A stretch of 52,267 nt of DNA from positions 1 to 52,267 of the forward strand of contig CANMWK010000023.1 in assembly GCA_947501615.1 (NCBI GenBank), in the 5' to 3' direction. Each line of letters opens with the position of its first letter. The stretch's first letter is position 1. Of the stretch, positions 1 through 7,986 are shown piece after piece. Below the pieces are notes generated by a model that did no database searches, had not been told where the DNA came from, and saw only the letters and a list, made by a program, of their open reading frames with translations. The position numbers and the translations under genes were made by a program. Source of the stretch: an uncultured Tenacibaculum sp. (GTDB lineage: Bacteria; Bacteroidota; Bacteroidia; Flavobacteriales; Flavobacteriaceae).

Positions 1-76
1 GTATTAAGCACTAGATTATAAAAATTAGCCTAATTTATCCGCTGTTATTTCATCAAGCTTTATTATGCGCTTTAAC
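1..76 (-). repeat. Geneless cassette NC1, partial (left edge of window)
   Basis: The last 76 bases match the right end of the NC1 family described at 7094-7413, ending GCGCTTTAAC. The rest lies outside the window. Confidence 0.8.
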
Positions 77-260
77 GTTAAATATATGGCAAGTTGGGCA
101 GAAAACAAGCAATTATTTTCGGTTTAGCCACAAGCCAAATTTTTTGCATTTTGTTTTAATTTTTTGTTTTTAATGCCAAATCAAAAGATTTGGCGACTTC
201 GCAAATAGACAACAACCTTTCGATTAAACACTAATCGCCCAATTTGTTATATATAGTGTT
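74..260 (-). other. attC-like site, 187 bp class
   Basis: Runs from AAC at 74 to GTT at 258-260. Arms TAAATATATGGC on the left and the GTTATATATA region on the right pair, and an inner ACCAAAT/ATTTGGC-type stem extends the hairpin. It separates the NC1 cassette from the 274-1082 cassette, whose ends are GTTGTGGTG and CACCACAAC. Confidence 0.8.
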
Positions 261-273
261 GTGGTGTCGTTTT

Positions 274-777
274 TTAATCCATCTGTTTAAATTTTCGCCC
301 GATCAGTTCGCATTTTTTAGTAACGTTCCAAAATCCGTAACCAGCAAAACCAGTTGGAATTTTCCAATAGATTATTTCTCCATTTCGTTTTCTCAATCCG
401 AATTCAGAAAAATGACCATCGTGTTTGGTTATAATCTTTTTCTCTTTGTCAACAACAAATGACTTATACCCATTATGCCATTCAAATTCAGAGTAATTTA
501 TTGTTTCTGTTTTGTCAGAGTCAATTCGGATAAATTTTTTCGTTGTATTAACAATAAACTCCGATTCTGATATTTTTAAAATCAATACAGGAATCTCGTT
601 ACTTTCTATATTTAATTGTTGTTTTAATTCAGTTTGTAATTCTGTATCAAGTAGTTCAAATACAGTGAAAAGTTCATTTCCGTTAAAATCCGCTTTAGCT
701 TTATTGAAATAGTTAAGAAACCAAAATTCAATTCGGTCTTTTATTTGTCCTACAGATTTCTCTATTAATTTCTCCAT
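274..777 (-). CDS. Hypothetical protein (167 aa)
   Basis: No family is recognised. The predicted protein is cytosolic: no signal peptide and no membrane segment, with a charged amphipathic N-terminus (MEKLIEKSVGQIKDRIEFW) and a beta-rich second half containing SEFEWHNGYKSFVV and a C-terminal GFAGYGFWNV stretch. It is the second gene of a two-gene cassette, 20 bp after a 94-residue ORF, and its stop lies 14 bp from the attC core, so the pair is tightly packed between the two sites. That layout suggests a two-component unit such as toxin with immunity partner, but nothing in the sequence shows this. ATG start at 775-777. Confidence 0.7.
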   Translation of the reverse strand: MEKLIEKSVGQIKDRIEFWFLNYFNKAKADFNGNELFTVFELLDTELQTELKQQLNIESNEIPVLILKISESEFIVNTTKKFIRIDSDKTETINYSEFEWHNGYKSFVVDKEKKIITKHDGHFSEFGLRKRNGEIIYWKIPTGFAGYGFWNVTKKCELIGRKFKQMD

Positions 778-797
778 TTACCTTTTGAAAACAATGT

Positions 798-1082
798 TTA
801 TTTTACTCTGTAGTTCTTTCCTCGATAATTATATTCTAAAATATTTATGATTTTAGTTAGAGCAATAATAAAAGTTTGACAAGCGGTTTTTCTATTTTCT
901 TCGACCAATAAGCTTCTTTCGATTTTAAAAATATTTTCCTCAAATATGTTTTGTTCATATTCTAAATCTAATTTATTTTCTTCTAAAAGCTTATAAACTC
1001 TTCTTGCATCATTTCTGTTTTCAGCAAAATTCACGTTTTGTTTAATCTTAAATAATTTATCTAGTAGTTCTTCTGCTGTCAT
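798..1082 (-). CDS. Hypothetical small helical protein (94 aa)
   Basis: No family is recognised. The protein is short, rich in Lys, Glu and Asn, and looks all-helical (MTAEELLDKLFKIKQNVNFAENRNDARRVYKLLEE...), with a single Cys and a basic tail (YRGKNYRVK). It is the first gene of its cassette; its ATG lies about 30 bp inside the cassette edge CACCACAAC. It is followed after 20 bp by the 167-residue gene and was probably acquired with it. A short leading ORF paired with a longer one would fit an antitoxin/toxin or chaperone/effector pair, but this is a guess. Confidence 0.65.
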   Translation of the reverse strand: MTAEELLDKLFKIKQNVNFAENRNDARRVYKLLEENKLDLEYEQNIFEENIFKIERSLLVEENRKTACQTFIIALTKIINILEYNYRGKNYRVK

Positions 1083-1115
1083 TTTTTATTTTCTCTTGTT
1101 TTTTTAATGCACCAC

Positions 1116-1301
1116 AACGGTTAGTATATGGCAAGTAGGGTAATAGAAAGCGATAAACTTTCAAGTTTGCACTGAGCCAAATCGTTGTATTTTGTTTTTA
1201 TCTTTTTCATTTTAAAAGCCAAATCAACGATTTGGCGGTGTTGGTAAATAGCATTGAACTTTCTTTAACCACCGAACGCCCTATTTGTTATATACAGTGT
1301 T
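1116..1301 (-). other. attC-like site, 187 bp class
   Basis: AAC 1116-1118 to GTT 1299-1301, 186 bp. Outer arms GTATATGGCAAGTAGGG and CCCTATTTGTTATATAC pair imperfectly, and an inner AGCCAAATCGTTG/CAACGATTTGGC stem follows. The next cassette starts GTTGTAAACC and ends GGTTTACAAC at 1927-1936. Confidence 0.85.
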
Positions 1302-1311
1302 GTAAACCGTT

Positions 1312-1914
1312 TTATTTCAATTTTTCAATATCATTTTTAAGTTTTTCAATGTTTTCTTGGATATGAATTTCGATTTCCGAATAATCATTAAGGTCATAAG
1401 TACTAATTGTATTTACTTGCTCTAATGTCTCTGTATTTACTATTCTCAATTCATAGCCCCATTTCATTTGATTTCCATTTAGCACGTCATACCCTTTGTC
1501 AAATCGTGTCAATATAAGAAAGTCAACATCAACTTTTTCGATAATCGGTGGGCAGTACTTTTTGTCAAAGACACCTTGATATGCAACTCCCATTAGTGTC
1601 TTTAGTGGGAAAGGCTTAACCTTAATGTTTTCAAACTTATTCAACTCTTTCTCAACAACTGGATTGAAATCGTAATTATGCATTGAATACTCATATCCAT
1701 TTGCACATTGAACAACAATTATTTCAAAGGAGTCAACTTTTGGTGTATCAGTTAATGCAGTTTCTTCATTAACAACCATAGAACTGTCAACCAAAACACT
1801 ATCTTTTTTTTCAGTTATAGTTGATTCCTTATTATCTGTCGAATTACAACCGATAATTGTCACTACGGAAAGAAATATTAAAATCTGTGAGTATATTAAT
1901 TTATGAATGTGCAT
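1312..1914 (-). CDS. Hypothetical lipoprotein (200 aa)
   Basis: The N-terminus is a signal peptide with a lipobox (hydrophobic segment ending TIIGC, then NSTDNKEST), so the mature protein should be attached to a membrane by the lipidated Cys near residue 23. A low-complexity Ser/Thr/Glu linker to about residue 60 leads into a compact domain (FEIIVVQCANGYEYSM ... VDFLILTRFDKGYDV ... WGYELRIVNTETLEQV) and a C-terminal amphipathic helix. The domain is not recognised. It is the only gene of its cassette, with the start about 13 bp from the right edge GGTTTACAAC and the stop 11 bp from the left edge. Calling it a lipoprotein is well supported; its role is unknown. Confidence 0.75.
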   Translation of the reverse strand: MHIHKLIYSQILIFLSVVTIIGCNSTDNKESTITEKKDSVLVDSSMVVNEETALTDTPKVDSFEIIVVQCANGYEYSMHNYDFNPVVEKELNKFENIKVKPFPLKTLMGVAYQGVFDKKYCPPIIEKVDVDFLILTRFDKGYDVLNGNQMKWGYELRIVNTETLEQVNTISTYDLNDYSEIEIHIQENIEKLKNDIEKLK

Positions 1915-1933
1915 TTTCTTTCAAATGGTTTAC

Positions 1934-2055
1934 AACGGTCTCGTATAAGAATAGTAGCGGGTTTTTACACACTAACTTTTCGGTTAAACACAGACCTTTT
2001 TTATATTTAGGTATTTTTTTTAGCGACTAAACCGCTATTATTTTTATACAATGTT
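1934..2055 (-). other. attC-like site, 124 bp class
   Basis: AAC 1934-1936 to GTT 2053-2055. Left arm GTATAAGAATAGTAGCGG pairs with right arm CCGCTATTATTTTTATAC. Unpaired spacers are GGTCTC on the left and ATT on the right. A clean example of the asymmetric spacer. Confidence 0.88.
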
Positions 2056-2071
2056 GTGTGGCGTACTATAT

Positions 2072-3412
2072 TTAATCCAATTTTAAGCAATAATATTTAT
2101 ATTCAGATTTGAATTTATACATACCATTCTTAATTTCAATAATATTTTTTTTATTCATCCAAGTGTTGTTACCTACATAAGTTTTCAAAGTATCTGTTTT
2201 TTGATTGTGAATATTAGTCAGAATAACATTATTCAAATTAACAGAAATTTGAACAGATAACCTTTCATTTCCAATATTACCTGAATATATTCCTTCAATC
2301 ACTTTATTGTCAAAATCCAATGGTATGGGTTTTCTGTTTTTTTTCGTTAGAATTTTCCAATCTATTTTATCGGTAAAGTAATTTACACCTAATAATCCAG
2401 AGGTGTTTATAAGGCAAATGATATATAACTCTTCTTCAGGAAAATACTGTGTTTTCGATACAAAACCAGGAACATATCCGTTATGTCCTATTTCTATATT
2501 TCCATAATTTGAAAAATTAACCAAACCTTTTGCATAAAATAGTTTAGTGCCATTTCGTAATCTTATGGGGTCAATTAACAAAAGGTATGACTCTTTAGAT
2601 AAAATTCGGTTTTCGTGTAATGCCTTTAGCCATATTAATAGGTCATTTGTTGTACTACACAAAGAACCCCCAGCGTATGGCCATAAGTGATTGATGTAAT
2701 CTTTTCGTCTTAACCCTTTTTCTGTTGAAGTATATCCGGATACTTTGTTTTTAACAATTTTACTCATAGAGCAATAGCTTGTGTTTTTCATACCCAAAGT
2801 GGTGAAGAATTCTTTTTTTAAATACTCTTCGTAGGTTTTTCCTGTAACTTTTTCAATGATTAAGCCTAAGAAAAAATATCCAGAATTGTTATACACGAAA
2901 TTTTCTTGTGGCTCAAATTGAAATTTTTCTTGTTCAACTAACCTAACAAGAGAGTCTCTTGGTAAATTTTGAACAGACAATGACCAAAACTTTGTAATAT
3001 CTGTATAATTAGCAATGCCAGAAGTATGTTCTAAAAGGTTTTTTATTGTGATTTTTCTGCCTTTTGTGTCAAAATTCAAATAGTCGGTAAAATCATCCTC
3101 TAAATTAATTTTACCCTGTTCTGCCAATTTTAGAATTGCAACAGCAGTAAACTGTTTTGTTACAGATCCTATTTCGAATACCGCATCAATAGGCATATTG
3201 GTTGATAATTCTATATTTGCATATCCGTAGTTTTTATCCAATAAGATTTTATTTTTCTTACTCACTAAAATAGATGCTCCCGCTATTTGATTGTTTTTTA
3301 TAGCGTCCGCGAATAATGGGTCTGAATACTTTTCTAATGAGTTTAGATTATATTCTTTTTTGCAACTCATCAATAAAAAAACTATGAAGAAAGTCGATAT
3401 TAAATATTTCAT
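2072..3412 (-). CDS. Serine beta-lactamase-fold hydrolase (class C/DD-peptidase family), lipoprotein
   Basis: A 446-residue member of the Beta-lactamase (PF00144) superfamily, predicted periplasmic and lipid-anchored (LISTFFIVFLLMSC, Cys17). The catalytic motifs are S83-V-T-K86 (SxxK), Y174-N-N (YxN) and a GHNGY box near residue 315 in place of KTG. The catalytic domain spans about 25-365, followed by a roughly 80-residue C-terminal beta domain of the DUF3471 kind. Family members are peptidases, esterases or amidases and are often not true beta-lactamases, so substrate is unknown. It is the last gene of a three-gene cassette, 7 bp after a second enzyme of the same fold, with an XRE membrane regulator upstream. 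An envelope-stress or antibiotic-response unit is possible. Confidence 0.88.
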   Translation of the reverse strand: MKYLISTFFIVFLLMSCKKEYNLNSLEKYSDPLFADAIKNNQIAGASILVSKKNKILLDKNYGYANIELSTNMPIDAVFEIGSVTKQFTAVAILKLAEQGKINLEDDFTDYLNFDTKGRKITIKNLLEHTSGIANYTDITKFWSLSVQNLPRDSLVRLVEQEKFQFEPQENFVYNNSGYFFLGLIIEKVTGKTYEEYLKKEFFTTLGMKNTSYCSMSKIVKNKVSGYTSTEKGLRRKDYINHLWPYAGGSLCSTTNDLLIWLKALHENRILSKESYLLLIDPIRLRNGTKLFYAKGLVNFSNYGNIEIGHNGYVPGFVSKTQYFPEEELYIICLINTSGLLGVNYFTDKIDWKILTKKNRKPIPLDFDNKVIEGIYSGNIGNERLSVQISVNLNNVILTNIHNQKTDTLKTYVGNNTWMNKKNIIEIKNGMYKFKSEYKYYCLKLD

Positions 3413-3419
3413 AAATATA

Positions 3420-4931
3420 CTATTCCAAATTTCTTCTTGTAATTTCCTTTCCAGTCTCTCTAAAGTATTCTGATATGATTTTTTGCCATAAAACCATTCC
3501 GTTTTCTGAATTTGAAAATAATACTAAACCATCTTTAGAGTTTTTCAGAATTAAAGCGATTGTTTTTGTTCCATAATCTCCACCTGTGTGCATAAAAGCA
3601 GTTTCATTATTAGGTAGGTTAGTTAGCATTTGCATTCCTAAACTCCAATCAATTCCCTTTTTTTCGTGTGCTTGAACTTTTAAAAATTCGCTATATATTT
3701 TTTCCGATAGACCAGCTCCATTTAAAACATATACCAAAAATTTAGAGTAATCTTCTGCTGTCGTAAGTAAATTGGCTGAAGCATTTGCATTAGTATATTT
3801 TTCATAGTTTATTGGTTCTCCGTTTTCATCGTGTTCAACTGCATATTGTTTTTCGTCAATCTTATCTGTCCAATAAAAATGTGTGTTATTCATTCCGAGT
3901 GGATTAAACAATTTTTCTTGAGTAATTTTTTCAAAAGAACGGTTCAATTTCTTTTCAATTGCTTTACGCAAGTACTCAAAGCCTTCTCCAGAATATTGCC
4001 ATTTAATACCAGGTTCAAATTGAAAAGACAACTTCTTATCGTCTGTCAAATACCTCCAATTAGGAAAACCTGATTGGTGAGATAGAATATGTCTTGTGGT
4101 TAGTTTATTTAAATATTTACTGTGCTTTATGTCTTTATTTACAAAATATTTTGAGACAGGTTCATCCAAACTCCAAACTCCTTCATCAATGAGTTTTAGC
4201 ACAACAAATGCTGTAATCGGTTTTGTTAAGGAAGCAACTTTATAGATGCTGTTATTCGAAATAGGTTGATTAGACTTCTTATATCCAAAAGTTCTTATTT
4301 GCTGAATTTTACCATTTTTAATTAACCCAATTGCAATAGAAGGAATTTTGTGTTTTTTTAGTAAGTTTTCTATTTCTTTATCATTATCAAAAAGTTTGTA
4401 AGCATAATTAGCGTTGAATTTAACCCCATAATCTTCAGTAGGTGGTTTGTGTTCGTAGCTAATAATTCGCTTTGCCTGCCATTTCTCATTTTCTAAAACC
4501 CAAGTATGTATAAATTTCCCTTGTTCAGTTGCATAAATTTGTTTATTAGGTTCTTTAATGTAAAAAATATGTTCGCCTGTTTGAATTGCTCCGTATACTT
4601 CTCCATTATTTTTTAACGGATAAATTTTTAGTGTTTCTGTTGTTAACTTTCGAATTGGTTTAAAATTAGGGTTAGAACAAATGCTATTTGTAAAAGATTT
4701 ATAAAATTGTTCTAAATTTTGAGTGCCATTCTGGTCGTGAAAAAACTCTAAATCTTTATGAAGTATTTTATTTAATACTAAAAAATCACATTTATTAAAG
4801 CCTTCGTTAAACATTAGGCTATCTGCTCTTTTTAGTTCAATAAACAGACTTGAAGTATCAGAAACTTGAGCAAAGCTATTTTTTGCAGTTAGAATTAATA
4901 CGATTGTAAAAATTAATTTGTAGACTTTCAT
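3420..4931 (-). CDS. Serine beta-lactamase-fold hydrolase with N-terminal NTF2-like (DUF4440) domain
   Basis: The reading frame is open to 5018, but the ATG at 4929-4931 is preferred because it gives a proper signal peptide (MKVYKLIFTIVLILTAKNSFA). The protein of about 503 residues is predicted periplasmic. An NTF2/DUF4440-like domain (SLFIELKRADSLMFNEG ... HTWVLENEKWQAKRIISYEHKPP) is followed by a beta-lactamase-fold domain with SLTK (SxxK), YSG (YxN position, Asn replaced by Gly) and HTGGD (KTG position). This domain order is common in Bacteroidota serine hydrolases. It sits between a homologous enzyme and the XRE regulator in one cassette. The Gly in the second motif may reflect altered specificity. 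Confidence 0.87.
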   Translation of the reverse strand: MKVYKLIFTIVLILTAKNSFAQVSDTSSLFIELKRADSLMFNEGFNKCDFLVLNKILHKDLEFFHDQNGTQNLEQFYKSFTNSICSNPNFKPIRKLTTETLKIYPLKNNGEVYGAIQTGEHIFYIKEPNKQIYATEQGKFIHTWVLENEKWQAKRIISYEHKPPTEDYGVKFNANYAYKLFDNDKEIENLLKKHKIPSIAIGLIKNGKIQQIRTFGYKKSNQPISNNSIYKVASLTKPITAFVVLKLIDEGVWSLDEPVSKYFVNKDIKHSKYLNKLTTRHILSHQSGFPNWRYLTDDKKLSFQFEPGIKWQYSGEGFEYLRKAIEKKLNRSFEKITQEKLFNPLGMNNTHFYWTDKIDEKQYAVEHDENGEPINYEKYTNANASANLLTTAEDYSKFLVYVLNGAGLSEKIYSEFLKVQAHEKKGIDWSLGMQMLTNLPNNETAFMHTGGDYGTKTIALILKNSKDGLVLFSNSENGMVLWQKIISEYFRETGKEITRRNLE

Positions 4932-5032
4932 TTGAAATTTTAATTGATGTTTGAAACTGCAAATTTCTTGACACCAGTTAAGAAAGCAACTAAAATTTAC
5001 CTGACAATTATCCGACAATTATCCGACAGAAA

Positions 5033-5599
5033 CTATATGAGGTTGAATTTCAGTTTAATATATAGATTTTGTTTTTTATCTAGCTCAATTGTGTTCCTAA
5101 TGATTATGTATAGATTTATAATAACCGAAGCGATTAAAAATAGTAAAGTTAACTGTTTAGTTATTCTGAACCATCTACTTATAAACGGACTTAAAAGAAT
5201 GCATACTACTGCAATAATTGTATAGAATAATTGAATTGAAACAATTTGTTTTGTGATTTCATTCACTTGATTTTTACGCTTCATAATAAACCAAGGAAGT
5301 AGTATATTAATTGGTGGAAGAATAACACCTAAAATAGAAGAAAGATTAATGTGTTTGGCTACTTTATAATTGATACTTTTTGTTTCAGGTTGGTTCTCTT
5401 TTAACTCATTTTCATTAATTCCTAAAGCCTTTGCCAATACTTTCAAAGTATGTCCTTTAGGTTCTATTCCTTTTTCTATTCGCTGAATCGTTCTAGTAGA
5501 AACACCTGCTTTTTCTGCCAATTCCTCTTGAGTGAGATTTAGTTTTTCTCGATATTTTAAAAGTTTATTCAATTCTAAAGTATTTCTTTCGTATGGCAC
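5033..5599 (-). CDS. XRE-family regulator with membrane segments
   Basis: The N-terminal 65 residues form a helix-turn-helix of the Cro/C1 type (LLKYREKLNLTQEELAEKAGVSTRTIQRIEKGIEPKGHTLKVLAKALGI). The rest contains three or four hydrophobic helices (HINLSSILGVILPPINILLPWFIM; IVSIQLFYTIIAVVCILLSPFI; LTLLFLIASVIINLYIII), a layout common in Bacteroidota membrane-tethered XRE proteins. No ATG lies upstream of the HTH. The only plausible start is GTG at 5597-5599, which falls within the cassette-edge core CACACAAC, so translation seems to begin inside the recombination site. First gene of the cassette; it probably controls the two hydrolases downstream. Confidence 0.8.
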   Translation of the reverse strand: MPYERNTLELNKLLKYREKLNLTQEELAEKAGVSTRTIQRIEKGIEPKGHTLKVLAKALGINENELKENQPETKSINYKVAKHINLSSILGVILPPINILLPWFIMKRKNQVNEITKQIVSIQLFYTIIAVVCILLSPFISRWFRITKQLTLLFLIASVIINLYIIIRNTIELDKKQNLYIKLKFNLI

Positions 5600-5601
5600 A
5601 C

Positions 5602-5788
5602 AACGGTGAATATATACATTCGTGCGTGCAAGAGTTCATGGAACTTCGAGCGGGCAGGAGCGTATACCTTTTTGTTTATTGCTAATTTAAACTATTATGT
5701 AATAAATCAAAATTGTATGCGCGGCTTAGCAAGAAAACACCACATTTCCCTTAGACAACCACACCCAGCATGATGTATATATAGTGTT
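5602..5788 (-). other. attC-like site, 187 bp class (divergent)
   Basis: AAC 5602-5604 to GTT 5786-5788. Arms around TGAATATATACAT and ATGTATATATA pair. The centre holds GCGGGCAGGAGCG and differs from the other long sites. It bounds the cassette starting GTTAACACC. Confidence 0.75.
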
Positions 5789-5803
5789 AACACCTTTTTA
5801 TTT

Positions 5804-6499
5804 TTATAGCTCAGGTAACGTTAAACGAATATCATTAGGGTAATAACCATGTTCTAAAAAGAAGCAATAACATCTTAAATCATTATGAGCTTTTCCTTTT
5901 AAATATGCGGTATATCTCAAATTTTGATTACAATTATTTTCGATTAGTTCGGGGTCTTGAAGTAAATTAATTATATCATCTTTAACTTTCCACCAATCTT
6001 TAACTCCCTGAGTAGTCCAGTGTTGATTACCATCACAATAATAAGCTCCAAATACTTCGACAGCTCCTGCATTTGATAATTCAATCAACTCTAATTTGTT
6101 TCTAGGTTGAATCATTACAAACTCTTGACAGTAATTATTAAATATCACATTTTTAGGTGCTTCTATAATTCCTGTAGCACAAGTATCAGTTTCTCCTGTG
6201 TAAAATGGTCCAGGGAAATTCAGTATTTCTTTTTCTTCCCAAAAAGATCCACTCATGTCTAAATCTACTTCAGTATTTATAAACTCCTGTATTTTTTGAG
6301 AGGTTAAGTCTTTTGAGTATATAATATCAATTATATCTTGGCTTATATCAGAAATGTTATTGTTAACCCAAGAATCAGAATAAGGATCATCAGCTATTTT
6401 TTCATTAGATATTAAGCTTTCGGGGATCTTATCATTTGGTTCATCAGTATTATGCTCTGTTTTGATTTTCGAACCAAATATTTTTTTAAGAAAACTCAT
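5804..6499 (-). CDS. Hypothetical protein (231 aa)
   Basis: No family is recognised. The N-terminus MSFLKKIFGSKIKTEHN is a short amphipathic, basic segment of the kind that opens many Bacteroidota cytosolic proteins. A polar linker is followed by a Cys- and Trp-containing domain (FWEEKEILNFPGPFYTGETDTCATGI ... FGAYYCDGNQHWTTQGVKDWWK ... YTAYLKGKAHNDLRCYCFFLEHGYYPNDIRLTLPEL). The composition resembles immunity-type or SUKH-like small cytosolic proteins, but no diagnostic motif was found. Sole gene of its cassette; ends GTTAACACC and GGTGTTAAC are perfectly complementary. ATG start at 6497-6499. Confidence 0.7.
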   Translation of the reverse strand: MSFLKKIFGSKIKTEHNTDEPNDKIPESLISNEKIADDPYSDSWVNNNISDISQDIIDIIYSKDLTSQKIQEFINTEVDLDMSGSFWEEKEILNFPGPFYTGETDTCATGIIEAPKNVIFNNYCQEFVMIQPRNKLELIELSNAGAVEVFGAYYCDGNQHWTTQGVKDWWKVKDDIINLLQDPELIENNCNQNLRYTAYLKGKAHNDLRCYCFFLEHGYYPNDIRLTLPEL

Positions 6500-6510
6500 T
6501 GATTGGTGTT

Positions 6511-6633
6511 AACGTTCCGGCTAAAGAACGTTGGGTAAAATTAGTGAAAGGGTTATAAAGAGCCAAAGATTAATTTACCTTCGTGATTTTCCCAAGGGGA
6601 AAATCCGCCCGCAATGTTTTTTTAGCCCTTGTT
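6511..6633 (-). other. attC-like site, 124 bp class
   Basis: AAC 6511-6513 to GTT 6631-6633. Left arm GGCTAAAGAACGTTG pairs with right arm CAATGTTTTTTTAGCC. A central CCCAAGGGG loop region is present. The near-identical site at 44468 precedes the same geneless cassette family. Confidence 0.85.
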
Positions 6634-6975
6634 ACCATTTGTAGCGATGCATTTGAGTGAGTTTTTCATAAAGCTGAGCAATACCACGAACAGCTTCCGT
6701 TTAGTTTTTACATCAAGCAAAACTTTTTTATCCGAGCAAATTCCTCACAGTTTGTCAAAATCAGTCAGCTTTAATCCGTTATTTTTTTATCAGCAGATCG
6801 AAATCAGTCTGTTTTCAAAGTTTTGTGGAATCCGTTCAAGTCAGTTTTAGTCCAGTTTTTTTATCCGTCTGAGTTCTGTTTACATAGTGATTTTCTGTCT
6901 ATCGTTATGAATCAGTTTTCATTTAAGAACTATTCCGACAAGATTTTAAAGTTTTTCCGAGATATAAATGGTAAC
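6631..6975 (-). repeat. Geneless cassette NC2, copy 1
   Basis: A cassette of about 345 bp with ends GTTACCATTT and AAATGGTAAC and no conserved ORF. Copies occur at 12388-12732 and 44587-44931. A plus-strand ORF runs through two copies but is stopped in the third (TAG where the others read TGG), so coding is unlikely. The body is rich in short ATCCGT and AGTCAG motifs. Confidence 0.8.
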
Positions 6976-7096
6976 GTTCCAACTAAAGAGTGTTGCTTTA
7001 GTTTCGCGTAAATTTAGTAAAAATGACGGACTTTAGTTCGTCAGTGTGATTTTCCCAAGTGGGAAAATCCGCGAGCAATGCTTTTTAGTTATTGTT
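6973..7096 (-). other. attC-like site, 124 bp class (NC1 type)
   Basis: AAC 6973-6975 to GTT 7094-7096. Left arm AACTAAAGAGTGTTGC pairs with right arm GCAATGCTTTTTAGTT. The apical hairpin is GATTTTCCCA-AGTGGGAAAATC. Near-identical sites bound every NC1 copy. Confidence 0.88.
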
Positions 7097-7413
7097 AAAG
7101 CGTGTTTTTTTATCGGCTCGAACCATTTAAATATGCCGCAGTAAAAAGTTTTTCAATTTTTCATTCAGATTCCGTCCTGTTTTACTGCCTTAAAAAGTAT
7201 TGAGAAACTATATAAGATTTCACAGGTCTTTGATCAGTCAAAAAGTTTATAGATTAGCTTGAAAAAAAGCGATTTTTTAATCCGTTTTACTCCGCAAAAA
7301 CTCCATGTTGCTTATTTTTCTCATCGCTTTTTTTCTTTGTACTAGGCACTAGACTTTAAAAATTAGCCTAATTTATCCGTCGCTATTTATTAAGATTTGT
7401 TATGCGCTTTAAC
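7094..7413 (-). repeat. Geneless cassette NC1, copy 1
   Basis: The reference copy of a 317-323 bp cassette family without ORFs. Ends are GTTAAAGCG and CGCTTTAAC. Two conserved long-range stems are visible: GCAGTAAAA (7138-7146) with TTTTACTGC (7180-7188), and AAAAAAAGCGAT (7262-7273) with ATCGCTTTTTTT (7323-7334). The second stem ends in a U-run on either strand and could act as a bidirectional terminator. A structured RNA, an expression insulator or a recombination spacer are all possible. This copy has the tail variant CGTCGCTATTTATTAAG also seen at 49107. Confidence 0.85.
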
Positions 7414-7534
7414 GTTCCAACTAAAGAGCGTTGCTTTAGTTTCGCGTAAATTTAGTAAAAATGACGGACTTTAGTTCGTCAGTGTGATTTTCCCAAGTGG
7501 GAAAATCCGCCTGCAATGCTTTTTAGTTATTGTT
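7411..7534 (-). other. attC-like site, 124 bp class (NC1 type)
   Basis: AAC 7411-7413 to GTT 7532-7534, with the same arms as the site at 6973. It lies between two tandem NC1 cassettes. Confidence 0.88.
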
Positions 7535-7854
7535 AAAGCGCGTTTTTTTTCTCAGCTCGAACCATTTAAATATGCCGCAGTAAAAAGTTTTTCAATTTTT
7601 CATTCAGATTCCGTCCTGTTTTACTGCCTTAAAAAGCATTGAGAAAGTATATAAGATTTCACATGTTTTTAATCAGTCAAAAAGTTTATAGATTAGCCTA
7701 AAAAAAAGCGATTTTTTAATCCGTTTTACTCCGCAAAAACTCCATGCTGCTTATTTTTCTCATCGCTTTTTTTTCTTTGTATTAAGCACTAGATTATAAA
7801 AATCAGCCTAATTTATCCGCTGTTATTTCATCAAGCTTTATTATGCGCTTTAAC
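7532..7854 (-). repeat. Geneless cassette NC1, copy 2
   Basis: 323 bp, tandem with copy 1. It has the common tail variant (GCTGTTATTTCATCAAGC) and both conserved stems. No ORF. Confidence 0.85.
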
Positions 7855-7974
7855 GGTTTTGTATAAGATTAGTTGCGTGTTTCCGCACCTAATTTAGCAA
7901 ATAGAAACTGAATAGAAAATCCGTGAGGATTTTCGTAAGTAGACTTGCACCAGCAATTAATTTTATACGGTGTT
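7852..7974 (-). other. attC-like site, 124 bp class
   Basis: AAC 7852-7854 to GTT 7972-7974. Left arm GTATAAGATTAGTTGC pairs with the right arm GCAATTAATTTTATAC. The next cassette has ends GTTGGCAAA and TTTGCCAAC. Confidence 0.85.
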
Positions 7975-7986
7975 GGCAAATCGTTT

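Noticed and set aside
4944..5225. Plus-strand ORF of 93 residues opposite the XRE regulator
   Set aside because: It is the antisense shadow of the membrane segments of the XRE gene; no supporting context.
6823..7011. Plus-strand ORF shared with 12580-12771 (MWNP...VLVQFF...FFRDINGN)
   Set aside because: It lies in NC2 cassettes, starts without an ATG, runs into the next attC and is stopped by TAG in the third copy at 44587. All real genes are on the other strand.
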